Origin: Kingdonia uniflora
Taxonomy: Eukaryota; Streptophyta; Magnoliopsida; Ranunculales; Circaeasteraceae
DNA length: 64,000 bases
Reading direction: 5' to 3'
NCBI GenBank assembly: GCA_014058105.1
Contig: JACGCM010002671.1
Location: 248,001-312,000 of the forward strand
Shown here in pieces: positions 12,249 to 23,144 of this stretch (positions within the stretch are counted from its first letter, which is position 1; every line of letters starts with the position of its first letter). The notes below the pieces were generated by a model. It was not told the origin of the DNA. It ran no database searches and was given only the letters and a program-made list of their open reading frames with translations. The position numbers and the translations under genes are program-made.

Positions 12249-12573
12249 ATGGCAGGTCACTCTGTTCCTGCGACTCCAATCCTCAAAGATGAGCTCAACA
12301 TCGTCGTACCCACAGTTCGAAACCTCAATTTTTTTTAGATGTGGAGACAATACCGTCAAACCATACCATCTAATTATTGTCCAAGAAGGTGATCCATCAG
12401 AGGTGATTGATGCCCCTGAAGGGTTCGATTACGAACTCTACAATTGAATTGATATCAATCAGATTTTGGGTCCTAGAGCTTCGTGCATTTCGTTTAAGGA
12501 TTTTGCGTGTAGGTATTTTGGGTACATGGTGTCCAGGAAGAAGAATATCTTCACCATCGATAATGATTGCTTT
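12249..12573 (+). pseudogene. UAM/RGP: UDP-arabinopyranose mutase (RGP) 5' fragment
   Basis: N-terminal part of a reversibly glycosylated polypeptide, the enzyme that interconverts UDP-arabinopyranose and UDP-arabinofuranose for wall synthesis. It begins [20 protein letters not shown] and continues, after a frameshift, through [34 protein letters not shown] and [18 protein letters not shown]. The acidic metal-binding motif, normally DDD, reads DND here. Stops occur at Glu/Arg positions (FF*MW, YN*ID). The remaining two thirds of the enzyme is missing; the sequence changes to unrelated DNA after NDCF. The fragment sits 120 bp inside the retrotransposon's 5' LTR and keeps a plant 5'-leader-like stretch, so it looks captured. 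Confidence 0.85.
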
Positions 12574-12738
12574 ATAATGGGTCAGATCGTTTACAAATAT
12601 GGTGATAATCAAACAATTTCAACCCTAATACCACTTCAATTACCCCAAATCCCTAAATATCTCAACACTCAGTTCTATGAAGATGTTGAAGTTGATTTAT
12701 TGAATTAATATATACTTTGTTGAGAAGGTCCCTTATCC

Positions 12739-13022
12739 ATGATGAAAATGTTGGTTGTGGCGATTGTTATCTCGGGCGCCACCGAAATCAAAGGAAGTGG
12801 AAAGGATTGGGAGACTTTGATTTCCAATTTCGCTGACGTGCTAATCTATGATTCAGAGTATGTCGGACGGCTCAAATTTCTTTGCATTTCCATGGAGGGG
12901 ATTGTCAACCACATGATTTGTGATACAGATTTCATTCTGGATGCCCAAGTGCCATTCCTTACATCAGTTGAGGTTTTAGTGAAGGCTTTGCTCTTGATTT
13001 CTTCACTTTCTCTAGTTACCGT
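12739..13022 (+). pseudogene. Unidentified ORF cut by the CACTA insertion
   Basis: A 94-codon open frame (MMKMLVVAIVISGATEIKG...) runs to the CACTA left end. The same frame resumes just right of the CACTA (from 38807) and stays open for about 49 more codons to a TGA. I do not recognise the family. It contains a hydrophobic stretch (VKALLLISSLSLVTV). It is internal to the outer retrotransposon, so it could be a captured gene piece or an element-specific ORF. Another in-frame stop lies upstream. Confidence 0.45.
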
Positions 13023-13643
13023 CACTACACCAAAACAGTGAATTTGCTAGTTTTTTTTTTTATGTGTAGTTTATTAGAGACAGATTTTATCTGTGGCAAA
13101 TATAATTGGAGTTTGTGATTTTTTTTTGTTTTCTAATTTTGCCTCTATTTTTTGGTTTTCCCTCCAATAATTTCGTTTTCTCTCTGTTGGAGTCGCTAGG
13201 AAGGAAAACCAAATTGCTTACAACAGAGTACAAACAGAGGGAAGAGAATTTGATTAGTAACACCAACTCAAAATCCCCAAATACTTGATCTCAAACCCTA
13301 AACCTTAAACTGAAACTCAAGTTTTCTAATCTCAACGATGGGTTAGTAAATTGCTTCTCAAATTCCTCAATATATTTGTTCACTTGCCGCTCTCGAATTT
13401 GTTGATTTTCTTGTTCTTTAATCTTCCAGTAAGTTTCATTTCAAACTCTAATTCTCTTATAGATTGATGTGATTAAACTATATATAATAGACAGACTAAG
13501 CGTTTTGAGTCTTCACTTTGATTACTTTATAATCGAACTCTCTCTACCTCTGTAATCGTACAGTGGCAGAGCAAGATTCATGTGTGATTGATTGTTTGTT
13601 TGTTAAGGTACTGGTGATCTTGGGTTTGAAGAATTAGGGATCA

Positions 13644-14654
13644 ATGGAGGAGAGCAGAGTGTATCAGTGGAGTGTGATTCGGTCGCTTTTAGCTATATTG
13701 CAATGGTAGGGTTTCAATGTTACTGTGATTATCATGAACAAGTAGATCTTTCAGAAATTGGATTTTTAAGTTCCCTCTGATAGTGTCTTGCATTTAATTC
13801 ATACGCTCAGCCATTGGAGCATGCATAGCAATCAAAGTGCTTAAAGTTAAGCCACTGATAACGGTTAACCCAGAAGACCGTTGGAGAAAGATATTTCCTA
13901 TGTCATTTGTTTTTTGTATCAACATAGTGTTGGGGAATGTGAGCTTACGGTATATTCCAGTCTCCTTCATGTAGAAGATAAAATAATTCACTCCTTCAAC
14001 TACAGTAGTGCTTCAGTGGCTAGTTTGGAAAAAATACTTTGACTGACGCATCTGGGCTTCTTTGGTGCCCATTGTAGGAGGGATTCTTCTCACTTCCGTT
14101 ACTGAACTTAGTTTTAATATGTTCGGATTTTGTGCTACCTAGCTACATCTACAAAGACTATCCTTACAAAGTCTCTACTGCATGGATATAAGTTCGACCG
14201 CATAAACACAATGCACTACATGACTCCTTTTGCGACCATGATATTGGCCCTGCAAGCTTTATTTCTTAAAGGGCTTGGGGTTTGGGTATAGTTTCATACC
14301 CATGAGACTCTTTGCTCATCCCTCATCTTAATCTTGACCGCTGGAATGTTGACTTTCTGTCTCAACTTTTCCATCTTTTATGTTATCCATTCCACAACAG
14401 CCGTGACGTTCAATGTAGCGAGTAATATGAAGCGTGCAGTTCCTGTGATGGTTTCGTGGCTTATATTTAGAAATCCAATCCCTAATTTGAATGTTGTTGG
14501 ATATGGAGTGACTCTCATTGGGTGTACGTTTTATGGGTACGTGAGACATAAACTCTCACAACAAACATCAAGAACACCCAAGACTCCACGGACACCCCGT
14601 AACAGGATGGAGATGATCCCTCTTGTAAATGATAAGTTAGATGACAATGTTTAA
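13644..14654 (+). pseudogene. UDP-GALT1: UDP-galactose transporter 1 copy, intronless and disabled
   Basis: Full-length copy of a Golgi nucleotide-sugar transporter of the TPT/DMT family, like Arabidopsis UDP-GALT1/GONST5. From ATG 13644 to stop 14654 is 1011 bp, matching the family's roughly 336 residues with no intron. Recognisable parts are RSLLAILQW, GFNVTVIIMNK, KIFPMSFVFCINIVLGNVSL, FATMILALQALFLKG, FSIFYVIHSTTAVTFNVAS, TLIGCTFYGYVRHKLSQQ and the tail PRTPRNRMEMIPLVNDKLDD. TGG to TAG changes at codons 22 and 34, further stops in the middle and at least two indels kill the frame. The missing introns suggest an mRNA-derived copy that later sat inside the CACTA. Confidence 0.88.
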
Positions 14655-16351
14655 TTTATTTAATGTAATTTCAGCTAGTGAAGAAAGTGTTAGTAGGAAA
14701 TGAGAGGAATTTGTATTGTTCTTGCAAACTTTGTGCTCATTTTAACCTTAACTAAATTGAAATGGTCATTAATTTACAATTTTTCTTTTAAAAAGTATTA
14801 ATTTCGTGCCTTGTATTCTTTCAGTTTTCCAATACGAAAAAGTTACATCATTTTGTCAATATATTCATACTAGGGGGTGTTGGAGGTGATTCCAAAAATG
14901 GCAATGGATTTGAAGGAATTAGGGGAAAAAAGTTTGAGTTAAAGTTTAAACTAGGGGGTTTTGGTGAATTGGTTTTTTCTTAACAGTTTAGAGATGATTC
15001 CAAAAATAAACAATCCTTGAGAGTTTACTGCTATTAAATTGATGTTGTTCATCTTTGCTAATTAACTTGATCTTCATATTCATACTTGTTGTTTGTTTCT
15101 TTTTCTTCATCACTATTAAACATACTATTTATGGAGACCTTTTATTTTCCTATTATCTTATGCGCACCAAAATGGAAGTCGTCGTATTGGTTTTTGAAGT
15201 TGTATCTTTGTTTGTTTTTGTAGGTGATAACGTATAAGTTGTGACGTCAAGTTGAAGACTCTTTCAAGCCCCTAAAGTAAGTAACAAACTTTAATCATTG
15301 TTTTTTCGATTATTCCCGTTTTTGCAAATTCTATAGTGCGCATATAATTATTCCAGATATTCGTTTTTTTGTATTAATGTACATAACATTTTATCTTGCT
15401 GTTAATTAGCCCCCAAAGTAGTGCAAATGGTCTCTTGTTAAGTTGTACCATCTTTGACACTAGTTATCCTTTCTCTTAAATATCATTGTCTAGGGCCGCA
15501 TCTTGTAGGGATTTTGTGATTGGTAGTTTAGTATGCTAGTCTGGTAGTATAGTTAGGTGTTACCCACCCTTGTAGTCATGCTTTGTTTTGGATGAAAGCT
15601 AGCACATGCTTGTTAGATAGGCGTCTTCCATCAAGAATATAAAAACAGATAATAGTTTCACGATACTTCATTGGGTTGCTAACCATACCATTCCCCGTAT
15701 TTTTTCTTAAATGTGATTGGATTTGATTTTCTCAGAGCCTGTCACCTATACTTGGTTTTAAAATGGGTCTGTATATTTTCAGGATTAAAATGCAACAATG
15801 TGAAGGAATAGAAGATCAAACTATACTTGATTTTCACACAGCCTGTCAACCTACTGAAAGCGGTAAATATAAATAGGAAAGATGCAACTATGTGAAGGAA
15901 TATAAAATCAAAATATACCTGCAAGCTCCAATTGACAAAATAATAGAAAGTCTTATAGGACTTAAATATTACGTTTGTTCCTTGCATAACAAATTTACAA
16001 GAATCGAAACTAACAAAATTGTAAAAGAAATTACCAAGACATGACAAGAATCGAAATAAAGGTTTAAGTACAAGCAGGAGATCATTCCTCAAAAGATTTC
16101 CCAAGGGTTTCTGACTTGCAACACAACAGGCTTTTAGTTGTAGCTTTAGTCAATAGAAATGCTATTGCAATTAAAATGACTTTTACATCCATTTTCTGAA
16201 CAAAAACAGAATTTGCTGGTATGCAGTTATTTTGTTACTTTCTTCTGCCTCGATTTTTGATAGGATTGAAGTATCCTTATGTGATTATTGTTATATCTTT
16301 GAGCTTTTGTCATCCATAAGAGGCACGCATCAGATGGGTTATATTCATCCC
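14655..16351. other. Non-coding CACTA interior left of the gypsy insertion
   Basis: No recognised gene. Two imperfect direct repeats (GCAACAATGTGAAGGAAT and GCAACTATGTGAAGGAAT with similar flanks) lie at about 15740-15920. The last 200 bp resemble sequence immediately right of the gypsy element (27985-28200). Confidence 0.5.
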
Positions 16352-16846
16352 CGTAGTATCATATTCCCCAAATTCGACAAGAATACAGCCAACACTATGA
16401 AATCGAAGATATTTTAGTATTCTGTAGTCCAAGACAGTCCAACGTTCTAGAAGAATCTATGAGCCCTCGATGCACCAAAAGTAACCGTTGTAGCCCTGTC
16501 AAGAAGAAACTATTAGAGATCCACAAAGTTTGCCCACTACCGCTAGAATAAGAGACTTTCTTTCTTTTAGTAAAACTACCTGTATATTCTATAAATACAG
16601 GCAGAGAATAGGTTCTAAGGGACCAGGCATTTTTTATACATCTCTCTATCCTAACCCTACGCAACAATCAGAAACTTGTAATAAGTAGCATCTACTAGAT
16701 TTTACACAAAATCCTCCTCGAGGTCATGGTTTTTCTCGGTTTTTGCTGAGTTTTGTACGTAAAATCTTAGTTGATATTTCTTTATTGAAAAATCCTTACG
16801 AATAAGTATTGGCGAAGGTTGTCCTCCCGGAAAACACGTCATTACA
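16352..16846 (+). repeat. 5' LTR of the gypsy element
   Basis: Pairs with 27487-27981. The terminal TG has become CG; it ends CACGTCATTACA. TATAAATA at 16590-16597 is a likely promoter box. Confidence 0.92.
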
Positions 16847-16867
16847 ATTAGCACCGTCTGTGGGAAG
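16847..16867 (+). other. Primer-binding site of the gypsy element
   Basis: ATTAGCACCGTCTGTGGGAA directly follows the 5' LTR and resembles the TTGGCGCCGTCTGTGGGAA form typical of Tat elements, with substitutions. Confidence 0.65.
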
Positions 16868-16959
16868 TTTTCTACACTTTTTTCTACCATTTCCAACCTG
16901 AGCACCGTCCAAATGACAAACATGAACTTGAGAAACTATTCTAGTACCGTAAGAGATTA

Positions 16960-18530
16960 GGACATTCCAGGAGCTCTTGATCTGTACAGTGCGGTTCTTG
17001 AACTTAAAAAACAAATGGCTTCGGAAAAAAAAAACAAAGGCTGGAAGATCAACGTGTTCACGCTCAAGCTTTACAAACGGAAATAGACGAACACAGAAAA
17101 ATCCAGGATCAGCAGAGTCAAACCCATCAAAAGGAAATGGAAAGACTGCGAAGAACACAAGATCGAATAATAACTCGTCAAACATCGCCACCACTTGCTC
17201 GAAGTGAACATCGATCGAGATCAATTCAACGCGATGATCCACCTAGGGAGGACGACTAACGAATGTCTCGATCCAGATCTGGAAACCCTAATAGAGCATC
17301 TAGACATTTTGGTTTAACTTCTTCAGCCTCGACAACCCAAGGAAGTTGACGTACACGTCACCAGACCCCTCCGCAAGAAAGAAAACCCATCAGAGAGCGA
17401 TTGGGACCAGAGGGATAGGGAAATTTTGTTCCTCAAATTGCAGCTTTACCTCTCCATCCGTAGCAATTCGTCACTCTCGATGACTTTAACAACATAATTC
17501 AAGCTATCAACTATGATATCTCCAGTCGACGATCTGCGCTCGACAGGATTGAAACAAACCCCATCTCTCCATATCTCAAAAATATGCCTATTCCAGACAA
17601 CTTCTATATGCCCAAATTCATACAGTATGCAAGCCTCACCGATCCACTTACACATGTCCAAAATTTCAAAGCCGTCGTTGGGTTGTATTCTAAACTCGAC
17701 CACATGCTTTGTCAACTGTTTAACATAAGCTTAAAAGAAGAACCACTTTGATGGTTGCATACTATACAAGAAGCCTCCATCACCTTTTTCCTCCAATTGC
17801 AAAATATATTCAAGTTCAACTACGTTCATGCTAGGGAACGTGAAATCACAATGGACCCTTTATTTTACTTCGAGCAAGGCGCGAAAGAAACCTTCGCAAG
17901 TTTTTATAAACATTTTCTGCAAGAAACACAGAAGATTGGGAATTCAGACCCCAAAATCATAGCTCCAGCGTTTACTTCCGCCCTGCACATCAACTCAAAA
18001 ATTCGCGAAGAAATTACTTTACACAAACCATGTACGGTTACTGAAATGATTGACGTGGTTAATAATTATATCGAGCTGGAGCGCTCGAAGAAAGATAAGA
18101 TGAAAAGCTCTTTTGTCATACATTCTCAAGAAGTATCTTCGACCCCTTCTCAAAGAACAGTTGCCACAACAGCACCAAAGCCACTGCCAAAAACACTGAT
18201 AACGTTCGAAGAAGAGATGGCAAACCAGATAGGCCTGTCCCAATTCTGCTACCCATGACAACAACCATCTCCACTATCTTGCCAACAATAAAGGAAGACG
18301 AGTGTTATCGTGCACCACAGGTTATTGCAAATCTTTCGAACAAACCCTTATGTCAATATCATAATGTGCAGATTCATGAAACTGATAGCTGCTACTCTCT
18401 CATTCGTATTTTTTACCGTATCCTCTTAGCTGGAAGACTCCATAATTATGTTGTCAACATTCGGAAATTCCTTGATAAACAAGCAAAAACTATCAAAGTC
18501 GAGAAGAATCATATCCAGGGCCCAGCTTGA
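16960..18530 (+). pseudogene. gag: Gypsy gag, disrupted
   Basis: An arginine/glutamine-rich coiled coil (HAQALQTEIDEHRKIQDQQ, SRSIQRDDPP) is followed by a retrotransposon capsid core: MPKFIQYASLTDPLTHVQNF, VGLYSKLDHMLCQLFN, FNYVHAREREITMD and CTVTEMIDVVNNYIELE. Stops and frame changes occur, for example just before the Trp of the EEPLWWL-like motif. The N-terminal coiled coil is common in Tat/Athila gag. The gag packages element RNA; this copy cannot make an intact one. Confidence 0.8.
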
Positions 18531-18539
18531 CATTTATAC

Positions 18540-19001
18540 ATGATCGAGATCAAAAAAGGGAAGAAAAGAAAACAAGACGATCGCATTACATCTTGCTGCA
18601 AAATGACCTCCTCGAACAAATCAGTAAAACTTCTTCCAAGCACCAGCAAATCCAAACGTCCTTATCAGATAACATTCGAGGACTACGACACCAGCCATGT
18701 ACAATACCCGCACGATGACCCACTTGTTATTATGCTTAAAGTGGGACATGATTACTTACATACACTTCTCATTGATACCGGTAGTGCCACAGACGTCTTA
18801 TTCCGAAAAACAATCAAAGTTTTAGGCCTTACAGATTCCGTCAAAGCTTTGACAACAACAATCACAGGCTTCAATGGTTCCAAAGAATTAGCCACAGGAG
18901 AAATCACTATCCCCGTTCAAGCAGGTTCAAAAACCACATTCCTCAAATTTCTTGTCATCGATGCAGAGTCAAAGTATTTAGGCATTTTAGGATGCAGCTA
19001 G
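18540..19001 (+). pseudogene. pro: Gypsy aspartic protease domain
   Basis: The 153-codon open frame contains LLIDTGSATDVLF, the active-site DTG(S/A) motif, about 75 residues in, then ITGFNGSKELATGEI and the flap/C-terminal region FLVIDAESKYLGILG. A stop follows at once, before the expected link to RT. In the family this enzyme cuts the Gag-Pol precursor. It sits between gag and RT in standard order. Confidence 0.8.
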
Positions 19002-19194
19002 TTACATTCGATCAAAGCGATACCATCGACTTACCATTTAGCACTATGTTTTCCTACAGATCACGGAGTCTATGAAATCAAGGGCAGCCAAGTAGTTGCA
19101 TGCATGTGCGAAAATACCACTATCAACCCTCATACAGAAAAGCTCCTCAAAGCATAGCAACTACAGTCTCACCCACCACCCACATTTTAGCAAC

Positions 19195-20540
19195 ATGATG
19201 CTGAAGTGGTTGACACTGTTAAACTTGATGGCCCCAGGCGCACAACCTTCATTGGATTTAAGCTATCAGTCGACGAAAAAGAAGTTTTGGCATAGCTCCT
19301 TAAGAAAAACATTGATGTCTTTGCCTAGACTTTTCAAGAAATGCCCAGAATCGATCCATCTATCGCTTGCCACCATCTCAACCTCCTTCCAGACAGGAAG
19401 GCAGTCATCAAAAAATGACAAAATTTAGCTCCCCGACTTTGAGATACAGTCAACGAAGAAATTGATAAACTCCTTCATGTCGGCTTCATTCGGGAAGCTA
19501 AATATCCGAAGTGGGTTTCCAATATTGTCGTCGTGCCAAAGAAAAATGGTAAAATAAGAGTTTGTGTTGATTTTACTGAACCTAACAAATTCACACCCAA
19601 TGACAGTTTTCTGCTACCATTTATTCCGCAACTTCTCAACTCAGTGGCAGGACATGAACTTCTTTCTATGATGGATGCCGCCTCGGGATACAATCAAGTT
19701 CCACTCGCCGAAGAAGATTAGGAAAAAACTACTTTTATAACCGAAAGAGGATTTTACTGTTTCACAGTGATGCCTTTTAGGTTAAAAAATGTTAGTGCCA
19801 CTTACCAACGATTGGTCACTCAAATATTCAAAGACCAGCTAGGCCACATCATGGAAGTATATATCGATGATATGATTTGCAAAAGCTTGAAAAAAGTATA
19901 TCATTTCCAACACCTCCAAACTATCTTCGATATCCTTCGATAATACCAGATGAAACTCAACCCAGAGAAATGTCAGTTCGGCATCGCATCCGGAAAATTT
20001 ATGGGCCATCTAGTCAGGAAAAGAGGAATCGAAATCGATCTAGCTCAAATCAAAGCACTTATGGCAATGCCATCTCCTCGAGCAAAAAATGATGTTCAAA
20101 AATTTGCTGGCAAGATAGCCGTTTTTCACAGATTCATCTCCAAGTCATCTAATCAATACAAACTTCTTTACCTTCTTCTTCGTGGTAACCCCATAACTTT
20201 TTCGAATAAATAACAAAAGAAGTTTTATGGACTCCTGATTGTGAACTGGCGTTTCAAGATCTTAAATGATACTTGGGGCGTCCTCCTATAATGAGTACTC
20301 CCATTGATGGCGAATTACTCACCATGTACTTATCCACGAATGATGATTCCATCATCTCTGTTCTTATTCGAGAAGATGCAGGCATCGAGAAACCTATTTA
20401 CTTTATCAATAAATCTCTTATGCCTATTGAAAAGTGATATACTACCACAGAAAAGCAATTGCTTGCCATGGTTTACAGCTCTCAAAAACTCCGTCCATAC
20501 TTCCAAGCTCACCCTATCAAAGTCATTACAAAATACCCTC
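19195..20540 (+). pseudogene. RT: Gypsy reverse transcriptase and RNase H, disrupted
   Basis: The RT palm blocks are readable: GFIREAKYPKWVSNIVVVPK, GKIRVCVDFTEPNKF, LLSMMDAASGYNQVPL, YCFTVMPF and the catalytic MEVYIDDM near 19855-19875. Then come LNPEKCQFGIASGKFMGHLV and the first RNase H region (LYLSTNDDSIISVLIREDAG, KPIYFINKSL, AMVYSSQKLRPYF). At least six in-frame stops and some frameshifts interrupt it. Confidence 0.85.
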
Positions 20541-21256
20541 TAAAACTTTTACTCTCCAAAAAAGAAAAATCTCGACGAGTTCAACAGTGGTCTATTTTCC
20601 TTGGTGAGTATGACATCTCTTTTGAACCTCAAATATCAGTCAAGGGGCAAGCAGTGACCAAATTTTTGGCAAATTTTCCAGTTGAAGACCCCGATTGGGA
20701 AGAACTCAAAGAAATCTTTACTGACGACTCAAATTCTGAACCAGACGCATGGTCTAAGAGTTCTGGTAGGCAATTTTTTACAGACGGATCAGCAGAACCA
20801 CAAGGTTTCAGAATTGGCATCGTACTCATCACACCTTCTAATTATTGCATAGAAAAAGCTCTTAAACTCAAATTTTATGCCACCAATAATGAAACAGAGT
20901 ATGAAGGCATCTTGCATGGCCTTGATCTCGTACTTACTCTTGGGGCTGAAGAACTAACAGTTTATGTCAACTCCTTACTCGTCGCCAATCATTACAACAA
21001 AAATTTCAGGACAACGGACAAGATGGTTGATTATGTTGCCCTGGTCGAAGACAAAATGAAGAAATTTAAGCATTCCACCATCTCATATTTACCTCGGCAA
21101 GAAAATCGTCATGCCGATGCCTTAGCTTACATTGCCGCCATGCACGGAGACAGTGAAAAAAGATCTTTGGACATCGAGATCCTCGAACACTCAAGCCTCG
21201 ATATCTTGTCCTCACTATGCTTGACCGTTACTGAAGATGATGCCCCCGATGATTAG
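20541..21256 (+). CDS. Gypsy second RNase H-like domain (open frame)
   Basis: Continuation of a 265-codon open frame starting at 20459. After the connection region (RVQQWSIFLGEYDISFE) it has a second RNase H fold: FTDGSAEPQGFRIGIVL, NNETEYEGILHGLDL, ELTVYVNSLLVANH and the closing ENRHADALAYIA. The catalytic pattern (D of TDGSA, E of TEYEG, a D replaced by N in VNSLL, D of HADAL) is mostly kept. A second RNase H beside the retroviral one is a hallmark of the Tat lineage. Only a piece of the polyprotein. Confidence 0.8.
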
Positions 21257-21289
21257 AGAAAGCCATTTACTACATACCTCAACTCTAAC

Positions 21290-22480
21290 ATCCTACCCAG
21301 TAACAAAAAAAAAGCTCGATCCTTGTTAGCCAAGTACCCTCAATTCACAGTTCAAGATGGCATTTTATATCGATTCACTGGAGGGGAGCCACATATCGAA
21401 TGTAAATCACAGAAACAAGCTCATATAAAAATCAGAGAACTTTACAAAGGTATTTGTGGTGCACATGTTTCGGATCGATCACTAGCTCAACGTACCTTCA
21501 CAAGGGACTCTATTGGCCCAGAATGCGACATGACTGCGAAGATTTTGTTCGGAAATGCTACAAATGCCAAATTTACGCTCAAGATATCAAGTGCCCTGCC
21601 CTCGACATATACGTTAGTAATGTCCTTTCTCCATTTAAACAATGGGGAATCGACATCATTGGTCCTTTTCATCCAGCTTCGAGAAATAGGAGATTCGTCT
21701 TGGTTGCTACCAATTACTTCACCAAATGGGTCGAAGCAGTCCCCCTATGCCATACGAATGAGAATGAGGTCATAAAATTCTTTTGGGAGTACATCATTAC
21801 ACGGTTTGGTTATCCTCAAATGATACGTTCAGATAATGGTAAACAATTCATCAGCACCAAAGTACTTACTTTCCTTCATAAATACAAGATTCAGCTGACG
21901 ACTTCCACACCATATTACCCTCAAGGAAATAGACAAGCTGAAGCCATCAACAAAATCATCATATCTGGTTTACGCAAGCGCCTTGATGATAAAAAAAGGA
22001 AGATGGGTCGACGAACTCCTCAGTATATTGTGGGCTTACATCACCACTCCTCAAGTCTCCATAGGGTGTACTCCTTTTATGATGGCTTTTGGTACAGAAG
22101 CAGTTATACCTATAGACCTCGATCTACCAAGTACTCAACAAAAAATTTCGGATGAAGACAATGAGATCAGACTCCTTTGCAACCTTAATTGGATCGAAGA
22201 AACCAGGGACATGGCCATTGCAAATTTAGGTCGTTACCACGATACATTGAAAAAAGTATACAACAAGAAAGTTTGAGAAAGGAAATTTGGTATTGGAGAT
22301 CTTGTCCTCCGACGGATACAGGACCATACTCGACCTAAGAATTCTAAAAAATTATCAGAAAACTAGGAAGGACCATACATTGTATGCAACAAAACAGATA
22401 GTGGAACTTATTGGCTTATAATTGAAGATGAAGTTTAGCTTGAATACCCATGGAATACTGCTCAGCTTAAACTCTTTTAC
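21290..22480 (+). pseudogene. int: Gypsy integrase, one main frameshift
   Basis: It has LLAKYPQFTVQDGILYRF, a zinc-binding region with CYKCQIYAQD, the core WGIDIIGPFHPASRNRRFV (first D), RSDNGKQF (second D) and YYPQGNRQAEAINKI (E), so the DDE triad is visible. The frame shifts near 21985 and resumes with GRWVDELLSILWAY and TPFMMAFGTEAVIP. The degraded C-terminal tail reads to about 22480. It would insert element DNA; this copy is broken. Confidence 0.85.
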
Positions 22481-22539
22481 AGATGATACCCTGTAAACGT
22501 TTACTTCAAATGAAAATAAAAATTTGTTCTCCATTACTT

Positions 22540-22830
22540 TCTTTCTACTTCGAACTTGTCTTCGATATATACTTTACAAGTATTTATCTAACAATCGATA
22601 TATTTACAACTTCGACTTGTCTTCAATATATACTTTAAAAGTATTTATCTGACAAAGTCTCGTTTACTACTTCAAACTTATCTTCGATATATACTTTACA
22701 AGTATTTATCTGACAATCGATATATTTACTACTTCGACTTGTCTTCGATATATACTTTAAAAGTATTTATCTAACAAAGTCTCTTTAAAAGTATTCATCG
22801 ATATATACTTTACAAGAATTTATTTGATAA
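22540..22830. repeat. Tandem repeats downstream of the integrase
   Basis: About five units of roughly 65 bp built on CTTCGATATATACTTTACAAGTATTTATCTGACA. Alternating variants (ACAATCGATATATTTAC or ACAAAGTCTC) give a two-unit higher-order period. Confidence 0.85.
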
Positions 22831-23144
22831 TAGATCTATTACTTCTATTACATCTACTACAACTTATTTTCAAAACGAACTAGATAGTCATTGCTACGTT
22901 AAAACAAACAAACACATTATTCACACATAAAATTTAAACTGTTTTCGGTCCCACTGACCATTTGTTACAAACTTTCAAAAATTAATGTTCATTACTCCAA
23001 AATTAATATCTCCAAAGGAGATTTCTCTTCATTCACATGACATTCAGGGACCTGCACATCTGCTATGTCCATAACACACTGCCCTTCGACCTCCATCATC
23101 TTTGCGTCATCAACAACTTCAATTCCTCCACGCACATTCGGAGT

